Positions 11,938 to 22,739 of a stretch of 64,000 nt of DNA are shown piece by piece (position 1 is the first letter of the stretch; the number at the start of each line of letters is the position of its first letter). The notes beneath the pieces are model-generated. The model saw only the letters and a program-made list of their open reading frames with translations. It had not been told where the DNA came from and did not search any database. Made by a program: the position numbers and the translations under genes. This DNA comes from Linyphia triangularis (taxonomy: Eukaryota > Arthropoda > Arachnida > Araneae > Linyphiidae): assembly GCA_963978545.1 (NCBI GenBank), contig OZ021731.1, forward strand, positions 26,550,093-26,614,092, read 5' to 3'.

Positions 11938-13914
11938 TATTTTGTTTCAGGATATGGTAGCTCCCAAAAAGTGTTTCTGTATTTTAAAGATCATATACAA
12001 ACAATGGATAACTAAACAAATTAAACATATATCGCCACTATGGTGGAACAACGGTAAAAATTTTCAAATCGGAGTTGAGATCTTTCTTTAGTCAAGGAAT
12101 ATAATGACGAAACTGTAAAACTTATTGTGCCAGTTCCACGTTAATAAGTATTTTATAGGGAAATCAATTTGTTTTTTTACATAAAATGTCATATTTAACA
12201 ATTCCTTTTATTTTAAGTTATAATATTTAACTTCATTTCCGTTTTAAATCATATTTTTCTTGAACGAATACAAAATTTTGATATTATACATGGTACTAAA
12301 TAAAATACAGTTCCTATTTAATTCCTTTTGTTGTGTAATAAAAACAATGTTATGTCTTTAAAAAAACACTAAACTTAAAAAATAAATCTCAATATGCATC
12401 AATGATTTTAATACAATAATCAATAATTTTAGTCAGGTAAATGAGGATCTCTCAAATAAGTGACATCACATAAAGCTGTATGTTATCATAACAAAATGAT
12501 CCAAATTTAATTTGACAAAATTTAACTAAAATAATTAGTTTTGTTTTTTTTAATTTAAAAAAGTTCTAAAAATAAGGAAATTTTAAACTTACGTTTTAAA
12601 TTATTTACTTGAATTTAATAAATTTACACACAAGTATGATCGTATTAGTTTTCAGACATCAAACAAAGAGTCATGCGGATTTCTTAACCCATAGTTAGTA
12701 GCGCGGTTGAGAAAATGTCCCCCACAAAAATTGTTTTGTCAATTTCTCGATTGATAGCAGCCCATGATGAAAGCCCGTTCCAGTACTTTTCTATCTAACC
12801 TTGACGTTTGCCTACGTGTATTCATTCAGTTCCATGCGTGTACTCAGGCAAAGCAGAACCTATTTGGTTGACGTTTGCCCCCACGTATTCGAAATGTGGT
12901 AAGTAATCTAAAAAGTTTTTTATTTTTATAATATTTTTATAGTTTTATGTTTTGTGAGGGGAGCAAGCTATATTTTACGATATGACACATTATTTCTCAG
13001 CTATAAAAAAAATTATGCATTTTTTTACATGATATCACTTTTTTTTCCCTCAGATTTTTAGTAATACTGAAAATGTAACTAAAGGGTCTATAAGGACCAT
13101 TTAATTCAAAATGATATATGTGGAAATTGTACCGATGTTGAAGAGACTAAATGACCTTTTGCAATAAAATATATTTCTCTGCTTTATTTAAATGTTTTTA
13201 AACTATTTTAGATGTATATCTATCTTTTCACAATAATTTTATCAATAATGTTTAATGTGATTATTGTTATTGTGTTTTAAAACTATTTTAAAAATAAATT
13301 TGAATCTTCACAAAGTTCATTTCAATAATAAAATGTTTTTTATTTTTACAGCTTTTTCAAGTTATTTTTTAAGTGTTTTGAACTTTACTTCATTCTGTTC
13401 AGTAATGTTTTGTTTTTAATTAAATTACTCACTAACTTTGATGTTTGCTCACAAATTTAATGGTACACACGAAAATATTAAAATAAAATTAGATTTGTAT
13501 ATTGGAAAATATTTTTCATAATATACAAATAAGTTCAATTAAAAAAATATCACCAGTAAAAATTCAAAAGAAAATTAAATAAGTTTCTTAATCACTGTTT
13601 TTTAATTGATGTTCTAAAAATACATTTCAATATTGCATAACATAAAATTGAGGTGACAGTAGTATATGAGCTGTTTTTCAAAGTAATTTAATGAAATACA
13701 TGATGAATTGGACTTTTAGATACATTTCAAGTGTTTGAAGGCTAATCTTGCATCCATGTGAATCTATAGCTAGTACTACAATGTTGTCGTGAAATCCATG
13801 CGAAGTTCCCATTGGAGATACGCATGTGAAATTAAATAATTGGAGAAAATAAGCATATAACAAAGTTTCTTGGCCGGTTTTTAATCTTCCCAGCTAAACA
13901 TGCGTAAATATAAA
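11938..13914. other. Unannotated sequence with a GC-richer patch
   Basis: Mostly AT-rich with no recognised gene. The patch at 12690-12900 is richer in CpG. It carries two direct copies of TTGACGTTTGCC followed by an ACGTGTATTC or ACGTATTC block, at 12801-12823 and 12868-12890. Confidence 0.45.
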
Positions 13915-14635
13915 AAATTTAAATACAAAAATGAATGATAATTTTTATATGCAAGATGGGATCATTATTAACAAATCATTATTAACTTTTAATAATCAAA
14001 CTACTGAAAGACTTATTTTGATTAGAAATAAATAATATTCCATATCGAGTTGTTCTTTAAATACATTAAAAAATTAGCTTTCAATAAAATGCACTTTTCT
14101 GTCTAGGGTAAAAACTTTTAAAAATGAAATTCTTCCCCCTCCCCCCCCCCCCCCAATAAATATTTCCAAAAGTACACAATTGAAAAAAAAAAGAGTTCAA
14201 ATCGTTTGTGATTTCCTAATAACAAATACAAATAATATAAATAGAAACAAAGAAATTTTAAAAGGAAAATAAATAACTTTTAATATTACATTTTAAAACG
14301 TGTGTTTTTAATGTAGTGTCATTTTATTTGACAGAATTACTTAAAGTTTTTTTTTTTATTATTTCGAACATTTAATTCCCGTTGGATAACTTCTTAAATC
14401 AGTTAATTGTTAATAAGTTACATTCATAATAATGGTATTGAATGACAATAAATTAAATAAATTACCGTTGAATAAGTCCTTTGTTATGATTACTGTGATA
14501 AAATATTTTATGCTTGTGTGTGATTGGAATAAAATTGTGTCAGGTACCTGGGGCGGGGAAGATCTGATGACCAATACTAGAGGCGTAAATGAAAGGAATT
14601 CATCACAAAAACATGGATAAATAACATTACTTGCT
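13915..14635 (+). repeat. Diverged direct duplication, copy A
   Basis: It aligns in order with 18335-18935. Shared blocks include TTATATGCAAGATGGGATCA, TTGTTCTTTAAATACATTAA, TTTTAATATTACATTTTAAA, GTGTCATT, TTTAATTCCC and AAAATATTTTATGCTTGTG. A C14 tract lies at 14141-14154. It is too diverged and stop-rich to be coding. Confidence 0.8.
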
Positions 14636-14689
14636 TTCTAAAAGCATTTGATCTGATTTTTTTTTTTTAATTTAAGTAATTCATAATTA

Positions 14690-14855
14690 TTAATTTTTCA
14701 TTAATTCATTAATTTTTATGCAAGATAAGATTATTATTAGCAACATTTTGGATCAACTTTTGGAAATTACACTGCTGAATGGTATTTATTTAGATTTTAT
14801 TGGTTTAAAAAAATTATTTTCCATTATCAAATAAATATCCAAATAAATTATAAAA
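14690..14855 (+). repeat. Partial third copy of the 13.9/18.3-kb repeat
   Basis: The sequence TTTTTATGCAAGATAAGATT and, further on, AAATTACACTGCTGAATGG matches the first part of the 18.3-kb copy. The family therefore occurs three times within 5 kb. Confidence 0.7.
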
Positions 14856-15589
14856 AATCTTTCATTTAATTAAAATCACCACCTACGATTTGAGCAAAAA
14901 ATTATATATAAACATCAAAACCACTAATCTGTAGAGGGTATGGGTACATGGGATAATAAAAATACGCTGTGTATTAACTGCGTGAATGTAAAATTTCCAT
15001 GTCAGCAAGCATCGCTGATACGTAAGTGATGCCATTTCGCGGTATTTCCAAGTTGAGAGTACAAAACTTGGCATGTCACTACTCTAAATTCCACTTATTT
15101 CCAGACGTGCGCAGAACGTTATTCTTACCTTGGCGATACTGCTATTTAACCAAACAAATAAAAATACTAGATTTATTTCATCGAATTCATGGGAAATTTA
15201 AATAGCAGAACAGAATTTTTAGAAAACTCAATTTTAATTTCGTGTACTCAATAGCTAAATATCTTTTGGTTCCTAGTCGAAATGTACTGCTTCGAAGAAT
15301 GCATGGAAACTTTTCCGGAAACATTTTTTTCTAGAATATGTTTCAATAATTTTGTTAATTCTTGATGTTCATATTTGTTACGAAAAGTTCACCAATATTG
15401 GAATATGATGTGAAAACCCATATCTAATATTAGGATACGTATTTCATTATAAGATGGAACTTTTGCTATAGTGGTTTAATATAATATTAATATTGTTTAA
15501 AAAAGCATTAAATTATTTTAGCTAAAAATATAAATTAACATAAATTTGGTTGAATGTGTAAATTTTTGAAGTGAAAGTTTAATGAGCTA
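14856..15589. other. Unannotated AT-rich sequence
   Basis: Nothing supported. A 63-codon frame at 14883-15074 (minus) has no recognisable domain. Confidence 0.45.
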
Positions 15590-15830
15590 TACTAAACTTC
15601 AACTTAACTAGACATCACTTAGACGGTAGATCATGACAGTGCTCATAGGTATTTAATCCATTTTGGCGGAGTGAAGACATAATTCTCGCTAAACCTTATA
15701 GCCTTTTGTTCTCTATAGGGTTGTGGTTTGGCGAACATTATGCTTTCACGCCGCCAAAATGGATTAAATACCTATGAGCACTGTCATGATCTACCGTCTA
15801 AGTGATGTCTAGTTAAGTTGAAGTTTAGTA
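15590..15830. mobile_element. Palindromic MITE, copy 2 (241 bp)
   Basis: Same family, length and orientation as 10798-11038. The outer 80 bp of the two arms are perfectly complementary, so RNA from this locus would form a long hairpin. TA target duplications lie at 15588-15589 and 15831-15832. The better arm pairing than in copy 1 suggests a younger or gene-converted copy. Non-autonomous; no transposase for it is present in the window. Confidence 0.96.
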
Positions 15831-15832
15831 TA

Positions 15833-16716
15833 GGCAGATTTGTTCTTTTTTTGGATAAAAGATTTCTGGGAAACCATAAAATTTAATCGCCAAGTGAAAC
15901 CAAAAAGAGCGATAATTTTTCTAATCGTGAAACCCTGCAATGACTTCATGTGCTTGCAACTATTTTACATTATCTCTGTGGAAGCTTGTCACCTTTAATA
16001 CGAAGGGTTATTATAGTACCTTGGTTAAAGCGAAGGAATTCTAGTAAGGCCTCTCAGGAGTGACCAAAAAAGTTTTTATTAGAAAATACCCTGTCCTGCT
16101 CACCCTCTAAAAATTTTCTTTCTGTCATCACAAAAAATTAAAGTCATTTAGAAATTTTTAGAGGTCCCTGAAGCTAATAGAAAATATGGATTTCCTGTAA
16201 AATTTGGAATTCTAATTAATATGCACACAGTAGAACTTTATCAGATTTCTTTTTCCAATATTTTCTTTTATCCTAATCTTGTTTTAAGAACATTTTATCA
16301 TGATGATATGTATATTTCTAAAATTTGAATTGAATTTTATAATCATACACATATATCTGAGAATCATATTTCATTTTTCTTAACAGTTTTCTTCTAAGGC
16401 TTTTCAAATTTTTATTAAAATGCTGAATTTTATTAAATTTTTGATGCGTACGATATTTATAATATTAATAATAGATGGAACCAGGTGTTATAAGAATGTT
16501 TGTTCGCATATGAGCAACATCTACTTCATACTCAAGGCCTGGGCACTGAATCGTGAAGTCCCGCATCTCGGTAGAAACAAACATTTTGTAGAGCACAGAA
16601 TTGACATAGACATTTGAAACTTATACTTTAAATTTCTTACAAATTCAAGAATAAGAAACATTGCTTTAATGTATCGTTGACAACATTTTTTGCATACTAC
16701 TTATTTCCAAAACAAT
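15833..16716. other. Unannotated AT-rich sequence
   Basis: No supported feature. The 65-codon frame at 16420-16617 has no recognisable domain. Confidence 0.45.
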
Positions 16717-16861
16717 ATTAAAGATTAGTTGGTTGTATTCAGATTATCTGGCGCCGTCAGCAACACGAGGGCTATAATGCGCCGAAACGTTTCGTCATTT
16801 AACAAACCAACATACATTTACAAACACCCATGCCTTCACGGGACTCGAATTAAAGATTAGT
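16717..16861 (-). mobile_element. 5'-truncated tRNA-derived SINE with TSD
   Basis: The body is 16730-16848, same family as 4367 and 7094. It retains the GGCGCCGTCAGCAACACGAG body (as read on the plus strand) but ends inside the B box (GACTCGAA), so the tRNA-like head is lost. Perfect 13-bp target duplications ATTAAAGATTAGT lie at 16717-16729 and 16849-16861. 5' truncation with intact TSDs is the signature of incomplete target-primed reverse transcription. Confidence 0.93.
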
Positions 16862-17080
16862 ACAATCCTTTTTAATGCATCATAGTTCCTAAGCATTAGA
16901 CAATTTTAAAAAAAAGTGGTGTTTTTTTTTTCTCTATTAAACACACACGCTCTTTGGTATGCAAAATTCTTTATTAAATATGAAATGCAAAATAATATTG
17001 AGGAAAATGTTTTATATAAGCGCATTATAGAATGTCTTACACAAACTTTTTTTTTTTGCAATCGAGCATTCACTCTGCAT

Positions 17081-17280
17081 GCGCCCACCTGGTGGATGCG
17101 TGGTTAGCGCTCTGGCCTTGCATGCCAAAGCTGCCGAGTTCGAATCCCGGCTGTTGATCATGATTCAGAATCCACATTAAGCTGTATGCCATGGTCTGCT
17201 TATCCATTATTGCACATAAAAATGGGTCGTTGAGCGTAGAAACCAACCATCTCTCTGCATGGTTTTTTTCTGAAATGGCA
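17081..17280 (+). mobile_element. Second type of tRNA-derived SINE
   Basis: The head has an A-box-like TGGTTAGCGCTCTGG and a B box GAGTTCGAATCCCGG, then an unrelated body (CATAAAAATGGGTCGTTGAG) about 200 bp in all. I could not define a target duplication, so the 3' boundary is approximate. It differs in both head and body from the SINEs at 4.4, 7.1 and 16.7 kb. A true tRNA gene is less likely because the acceptor ends do not pair convincingly. Confidence 0.75.
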
Positions 17281-17575
17281 CTCAATTAACAGCATAAACC
17301 ACAAGTATAGATGGAACTGCATTGGATGCTGGACTTTTAATTTTTAATGGTACAGAAAAGAGAGCTTCAGTTTTCGGGTCATATGAAAAAGTTTTGTGTT
17401 TGAAATTCCTCTCTGTAAAGTAATTATGGTACTGAATAGCACTTAGTGGGATTTGATTAGTTAGAAATAAAAATTAGTTTCTAATAATTTATCAAATTCA
17501 TAATCAATATACCTTCATAATTTATTAAATAGCCATAATTCAAAAAGCACCACTTAAAATTAAAATAAACATTAA

Positions 17576-18261
17576 GGGAACCGGGGAGGGGAAAATATTC
17601 AAAAATATCAAATTTTTTTTTTGCGTCCGAAGTTATAGCCTGACCTTTTGTCTTTGAATACATACAAAAGTCAGAAAGTGTTTTTTATTGTGCTAGACCT
17701 TTTCCGTGAAGCTAATATCAAAAAAATTTCTCTTTGTTTATGGTAATTATATTTTTATTTGCATTTTTCTCTTAAAATATTTCCCATGATTTCAATAAAT
17801 TAAAAAAATTCCTTGCGATTTAAAAATTTGTATATTCCTTTGAAATTTTGGGAAATAGTTCCTGTTACAGTTTTAAATATAATTGGGCATGGATCTGATG
17901 GTTTTTTATTACTTTTCTTCAATTTTAGTGTTAAAATGTCATAAAAAAATCTAAAAATTCTCCAGGTGAAAACAATTTTTACTTTTAATTGATGAAAGAT
18001 TTATCAAATCAAAAATCCATGCACAATTATTTTAATATATATTAAAATAGCCAGTAGAAAAAAAAATTTATCAATTTAGTGAATAATTCAAACGCAAGGA
18101 GCATTTTTTTTTTTTTAAATTTTAAGTTTAAATGTGCTAATATAAGAAATAATTGAAACAAATTTTTGAAATTTAAAATTTACAGTTATTAAGTTACCTA
18201 CAAAATTTCATGCATTTTGATAGGTTAAGTTTAAATTTATTTTTTTCACTCACCGGTCTCC
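17576..18261. mobile_element. TTAA-flanked inverted-repeat element, 686 bp
   Basis: TTAA lies at 17572-17575 and 18262-18265. The ends GGGAACCGGGGAGGGG and CACTCACCGGTCTCC are imperfect inverted repeats sharing an ACCGG core. The interior is AT-rich with no transposase frame. The G-rich tip next to TTAA recalls the 9.2-kb element, suggesting related families. Confidence 0.75.
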
Positions 18262-18334
18262 TTAAATAGATATTAAACACTTTTCAAAGAATTGTGTAGC
18301 TAGTCAAACAAAAAATCAAAGTGGAACTGATTTA

Positions 18335-18935
18335 AATACCAAAATTAAATGTCAATTTTTATGCAAGATGAGATCATAATTATAAATATTTCAAGTCAAC
18401 TTTAAAAATTACACTGCTGAATGGCCTATTGATATATTTTTGATTTTAAAAATAAACTATTGCACATCGAACTGTTCTTTAAATACATTAAAAATGTAGC
18501 TTTCATTGAAATGCTCTTTTTTTAACCAAGCTAAAAAAAAATCCCATAAAAAAAATATTTCCGCAAGAACACACACACACAAATCTTTCGACATTTGTTG
18601 TTTCCTAACAGACAGAAAAGGAACAATGAAATTTAAAAAGAAAAATAAACAACTTTTTACTATTACATTTTAAAATGTTTGTTTTTAACTTAGTGTCATT
18701 AGTTGACGGAATGTGTAATTATTTTAATTACTTAATATTTTTTGTTTCAAACTTTTAATTCCCATTGAATAATTTCTTAAATTTGGTCCTTGCTATGATA
18801 ACTGTTAAAATATTTTATGCTTGTGATTGGAAGAAAATTGCGGCAGGTCTTACGAGGGAAGAAAGTCTTTAGACCAACTCTAAAGGTGTAAATGCAGAAA
18901 TAAGTAATAAAAACAAGGATAAATAACAAAATTTG
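18335..18935 (+). repeat. Diverged direct duplication, copy B
   Basis: Partner of 13915-14635, same orientation. A short CA run replaces part of the region corresponding to the C tract of copy A. Stop-rich in all frames. Confidence 0.8.
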
Positions 18936-19467
18936 TTTTACATAAATATTTTATGTGAAATTTATTTAAAAGAAATTTAATTATTTTATGCGAACTTACT
19001 CTCGCGTTTTACTTTTATTTTCAATTTCCAGTTAATCTATTGCTTTGTCAGACCACTTGCTTTGTACCAATTATGTAAAATGAGCAGATTTCATTAATCA
19101 AAAAACTCACTATAGTTAAATTCGGACAGAAGAAATAATTCATTAATAATATAACCCATTAAATTAAAGTTTTTAAAATAAACCCCTTGTAAGCATTACC
19201 AATTCTTATATTCATTAACATAGCGCCTTTTCTGTTGTCAGCTTGTGCCTGGAATTTGGATATAATTTTAATTCTTAAATACATCTCTGTCTGCAAAATA
19301 TGTGATAAACTACTTTTCAAAATTTCCTCTTTAAAAATGAAGCGAATGTATGCATTGACATCCAAATATTTTTTATTTATACCGAAAACAATTTTATTAT
19401 TTATTTATTAAAACAATTTTGGCGACAGGAAAGAGTTCTTCAATGATCGCCTAAATGCTATTTCAGC
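18936..19467. repeat. Sequence shared in part with about 36.1 kb
   Basis: The stretch 19290-19425 (GTGATAAACTACTTTTCAAA, TTGACATCCAAAT, TTATTTATTAAAACAATTTT) recurs at 36095-36297. There the last motif is tandemly multiplied. Around 19180-19240 it also holds the inverted partner of 1950-2065. Confidence 0.65.
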
Positions 19468-19625
19468 GCGATTGGGTGACTGCAAATTGGTTTAACAGTA
19501 TTCCGTAGAGACCTTTTACTGGCAATGACAGCCCCCAAAATTTGATAAAATGCATTGTCATCGACATCAAATCTATGTGCCAAGTTTCAGACCGATTTGA
19601 TGGCGGCAAGGGATTAATTAGGCCT
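19468..19625 (+). repeat. R1 repeat, partial copy
   Basis: Shares GATTGGGTGACTGCAA, GACCTTTTACTGGCAATGACA, CCCCAAAATTTGAT and GCATTGTCATCGACATCAAA with the 54-kb R1 copy, in the same orientation. Confidence 0.75.
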
Positions 19626-19784
19626 CCGCAGATTAGCACACCATCGGCAAACGTACCCCCTCCCCACGCACACACAAAATCGAAGTTATTGTAAAGGATT
19701 TAGAAATGTCAATGCCTGAGACAGAAAGGAGAATTCTAAGTGAAGGCATATGCTGATTTAGCCCCGTATCAAATCAAACCAAAC

Positions 19785-19990
19785 CAAAAATATCGTATCA
19801 AATCGTTTCGTATCGTATAAAATATCGTATCGTATCGTTTCGTATCGTATAAAATATCGTATCGTATCGTAAAAATATCGTATCGTATGAAATATCACAT
19901 CGTATAAAATATCTATCGTATGAAATATCGTATCGTATCGTATAAAATATCGTATCGTATCGTATGAAATATCGTAGTATGAAATATCGA
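19785..19990. repeat. TATCG-based minisatellite
   Basis: A 200-bp array of CGTAT pentamers organised into higher-order units of about 20-25 bp (CGTATCGTATCGTAT plus AAAATAT or GAAATAT). The 91-codon minus-strand frame through it is a repeat artefact. Confidence 0.9.
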
Positions 19991-20495
19991 ATCTAATTGC
20001 AGTACATATATCTGCAATACGTATTTGCCACATTGGAAATGTCTAATCAGCCTACATCAGCTAATCTAGCCTAGAAATGTCTAATCAGCCTAATCAGCCT
20101 ACATCAGCGAAGCTCTACATCAGCCTCTACACTGAGCTCACCTAGGAGAAAATTATGAAAATTATCCCAGTTAAAATTGCATACATTCCAAAAATATGAA
20201 TTTAATTTTTTTAATTTGAATAAACCTAAGCAGACTTCCTTTAAAAATACATAAAACTAATGCCTGGAATTTTTAAAAAATAAAATATGCATTCAACATT
20301 CTGCGACACTCTTCATAACCATGGGCGCTGCCCGGCGAGTGCACCTGCACCTTCCTGGCTTTTGAAAATTAAAAGGGAAAAAATCGTGCTAATTCCAAGT
20401 ATATAAAAGTACAAATGTCATTTTGAAATTATGGTTTAATGTTACATTGTGTATTTTTAATTGTTATTTTAAGTCGCCTTTTAATTTCCTAAATC

Positions 20496-20541
<46 letters not shown>

Positions 20542-21224
20542 TATAACTGATTTATTCAATTGAGAAGTGGTTTTCAGGCGTCGCTTGTCTAAATATTAAT
20601 TTATTATTTTTTGTAAAATCATTTATATATTCTCTCAATTCCAGGAAAAAGTATTTATTTTTATTTATCACTCATCAGATATTAGACCTTGATATATATT
20701 TTCAATTTTTATTTTCCATTTTTGATTTTTTTTCCCCCATTATTTCTCAAACTTTGAACAATTAAGCAGAAACTTGGTAGATTGTCCATGACATTGAAGT
20801 CTATCAAGTTTTTGTATTTTTATCTATTTCTATCATATCTTTTTTGTAACGGAATTTTTTTTTTTTCTAAATATGTTTGTGTTGAGCACCTAATAAAATA
20901 CACAGAAGAGAGGATTTAAAGGGAAAATATATATACACCGTAAGTTTTTTCATTATTAAAATGAATATTGGTGTATATTTGTTAAAAAAACATTTAATTA
21001 GTCATTTGCATTCAACATTTCTGGAAAATAAGCGATTTAAACAAAATTCTAGCAGTTTTGCAAATAATCCTGCCGGTGCCCATGTTCACAATCATATTTA
21101 ATTTTTCTTATTTATATTTGCAAGTAGTAACTGAACTATTATAAAAGACATGCTTCTAATAAAATATCCTCTGCACAATTGTTAAATATTCATTTGTCAA
21201 TTTTTTTTTATTTTTTTTTTGAAG
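19991..21224. other. Unannotated sequence with long T tract
   Basis: It starts with short repeats of CTAATCAGCCTACATCAG (20040-20125). Near 20305-20400 it has a block (TGGGCG, GTGCACCT, GGCTTTTGAAAATTAAAA) similar to one inside the hAT-like element at 22.3 kb. A T run of about 37 bp lies at 20497-20533. No gene. Confidence 0.5.
20497..20533. repeat. Poly(T) tract
   Basis: A T run of about 37 bp followed by a short TA run. On the minus strand it is a poly(A), which could mark the 3' end of a retrotransposed copy, but no such copy is recognisable next to it. Confidence 0.9.
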
Positions 21225-21700
21225 TTTTGTCTGAATATTTACCTCAAATGTTCAGAGCCTTTATTTTTCTCTGAACAATGTTGAATAGAAGTAAAAAAAA
21301 AAATAATAATATCAAGATTTAACGATATACCAAAAGAAGAAAAATTGATTTTAATCCGAATATATAATATTTAAAGCAAGTAAATTTAATTTAAAGCATA
21401 TTGTTTAATTTGTGAAGCTCATAACAATACATATATAATGCAAGTAATATACTTCCTAGAATGGAATTTACTTTATAGATAAGCTCATTTGTATTTCTGA
21501 ATTAAATAGCTAGTCTAAAATCGCGATGCTTTGAAAAGCATTTTCGGTAGTTCTCACGATACTTTGATACTTGACTAATATATTATTTTTTTTTATAAGT
21601 AAACAATTTTTAAATTTAAATCACTTTTAAGAAATTTAAAATAAAGATATATATATTCTCTCAATATTTGCTAGAAATTTCGATGGGACATTTTTCAAGT
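21225..21700 (+). repeat. Diverged copy of the 10.0-10.5-kb repeat
   Basis: Aligns in order with 10010-10480. Shared blocks include GTCTGAATATTTACC, CCTTTATTTTTCTC, ATCAAGATTTAACGATATAC, AGAATGGAATTTAC and CGCGATGCTTTGAAAAG. Same orientation, non-coding. Confidence 0.7.
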
Positions 21701-22055
21701 AAAATGTGCAATCCTGTCGAATATGGATGGTTGGATATGTTATTAATTGAAAAGTAACTCTTGGCAAGTAATTGATTGTCATTAACTTTTACATTTTCCA
21801 TGAAATCATTTCTTCGTCACTTGTATACTCTATATAGTGACTGACGATCCCATTTGGCGTATTACAATTTCCACAGAAAAGTGTCGATGTCAAAGGACAC
21901 AAACAAAATATAACATGATTATAATTCATCCTGTAATGAAAGAGATGCTCGATTTGCATTTTGGGAACATTTTAATTTGAAAGCAAGAAACACGTTTTAT
22001 GTTTGCTTTCCAATTAGATACCCCCCAATATGTTATCATTATAATGAATGAATAT

Positions 22056-22716
22056 TAGAGGTCCGCGATATATCGATACGAAGATATTTTTATAGATAAT
22101 ATTTTTTAAATATCGATAAAAGTCACCGATACATCCATATTTTCAAATATTTTTATTTTTTAATGATCGTTTAGTAGTTCCATGTGTTTTTTTCGATTTT
22201 CTTTATTCCTTTTTCCAAAACATCAAAACTAAAATTTGAACTTGGCTGAGAGGCAGTTAAAATGGCATCAAGTTCAATATTTAGCCATACACTTCATAAT
22301 CGTGGGCGTCAACTGGAGCGTACAAAGGGGGTGCACCTCCCAGGCTTTCGAAAATTGAAATAAAATTAGAAAAGACGTATTAATTATATGCATGTGTGTG
22401 TGTATGTGTACGTGTGTGTGTGTGTGTGCCATTAAAAGTTATTGAAAATTATCTAAATTTTTCTTAAAATTATTGCACCAATTAAACAATAATATAACTT
22501 TTTATTTTGTAATCGATCCATTCCAGTTGTAAAAATAGTCACCTTACAAAAAGAATGAAAAGTAGTAAATCGTTCTGAAAAACTTCGTTTCTGGCAAAAT
22601 TGAAAATCAAATAAAAAAAAAAAAATCATGTATCGATGTATTGATATTTTATCGATATTTTTTCTATGCAACGATATAGTATCGATATTTATTTTGATCG
22701 ATATTTCTGACCTCTA
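22056..22716. mobile_element. hAT-like non-autonomous element (661 bp)
   Basis: Terminal inverted repeats TAGAGGTC and GACCTCTA are followed inward by ATCGATA-rich subterminal repeats on both sides. Flanking 8-bp sequences ATGAATAT (22048-22055) and ATGAATCT (22717-22724) match at 7 of 8. An 8-bp duplication and TAGAGGTC-type tips fit the hAT superfamily. No transposase frame is present. A fragment of the right end recurs at 36345-36436. Confidence 0.82.
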
Positions 22717-22739
22717 ATGAATCTATATAGCTTTAACTT

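Noticed and set aside
19758..20033. 91-codon frame rich in Tyr, Asp, Ile and Arg
   Set aside because: It is the translated TATCG minisatellite.
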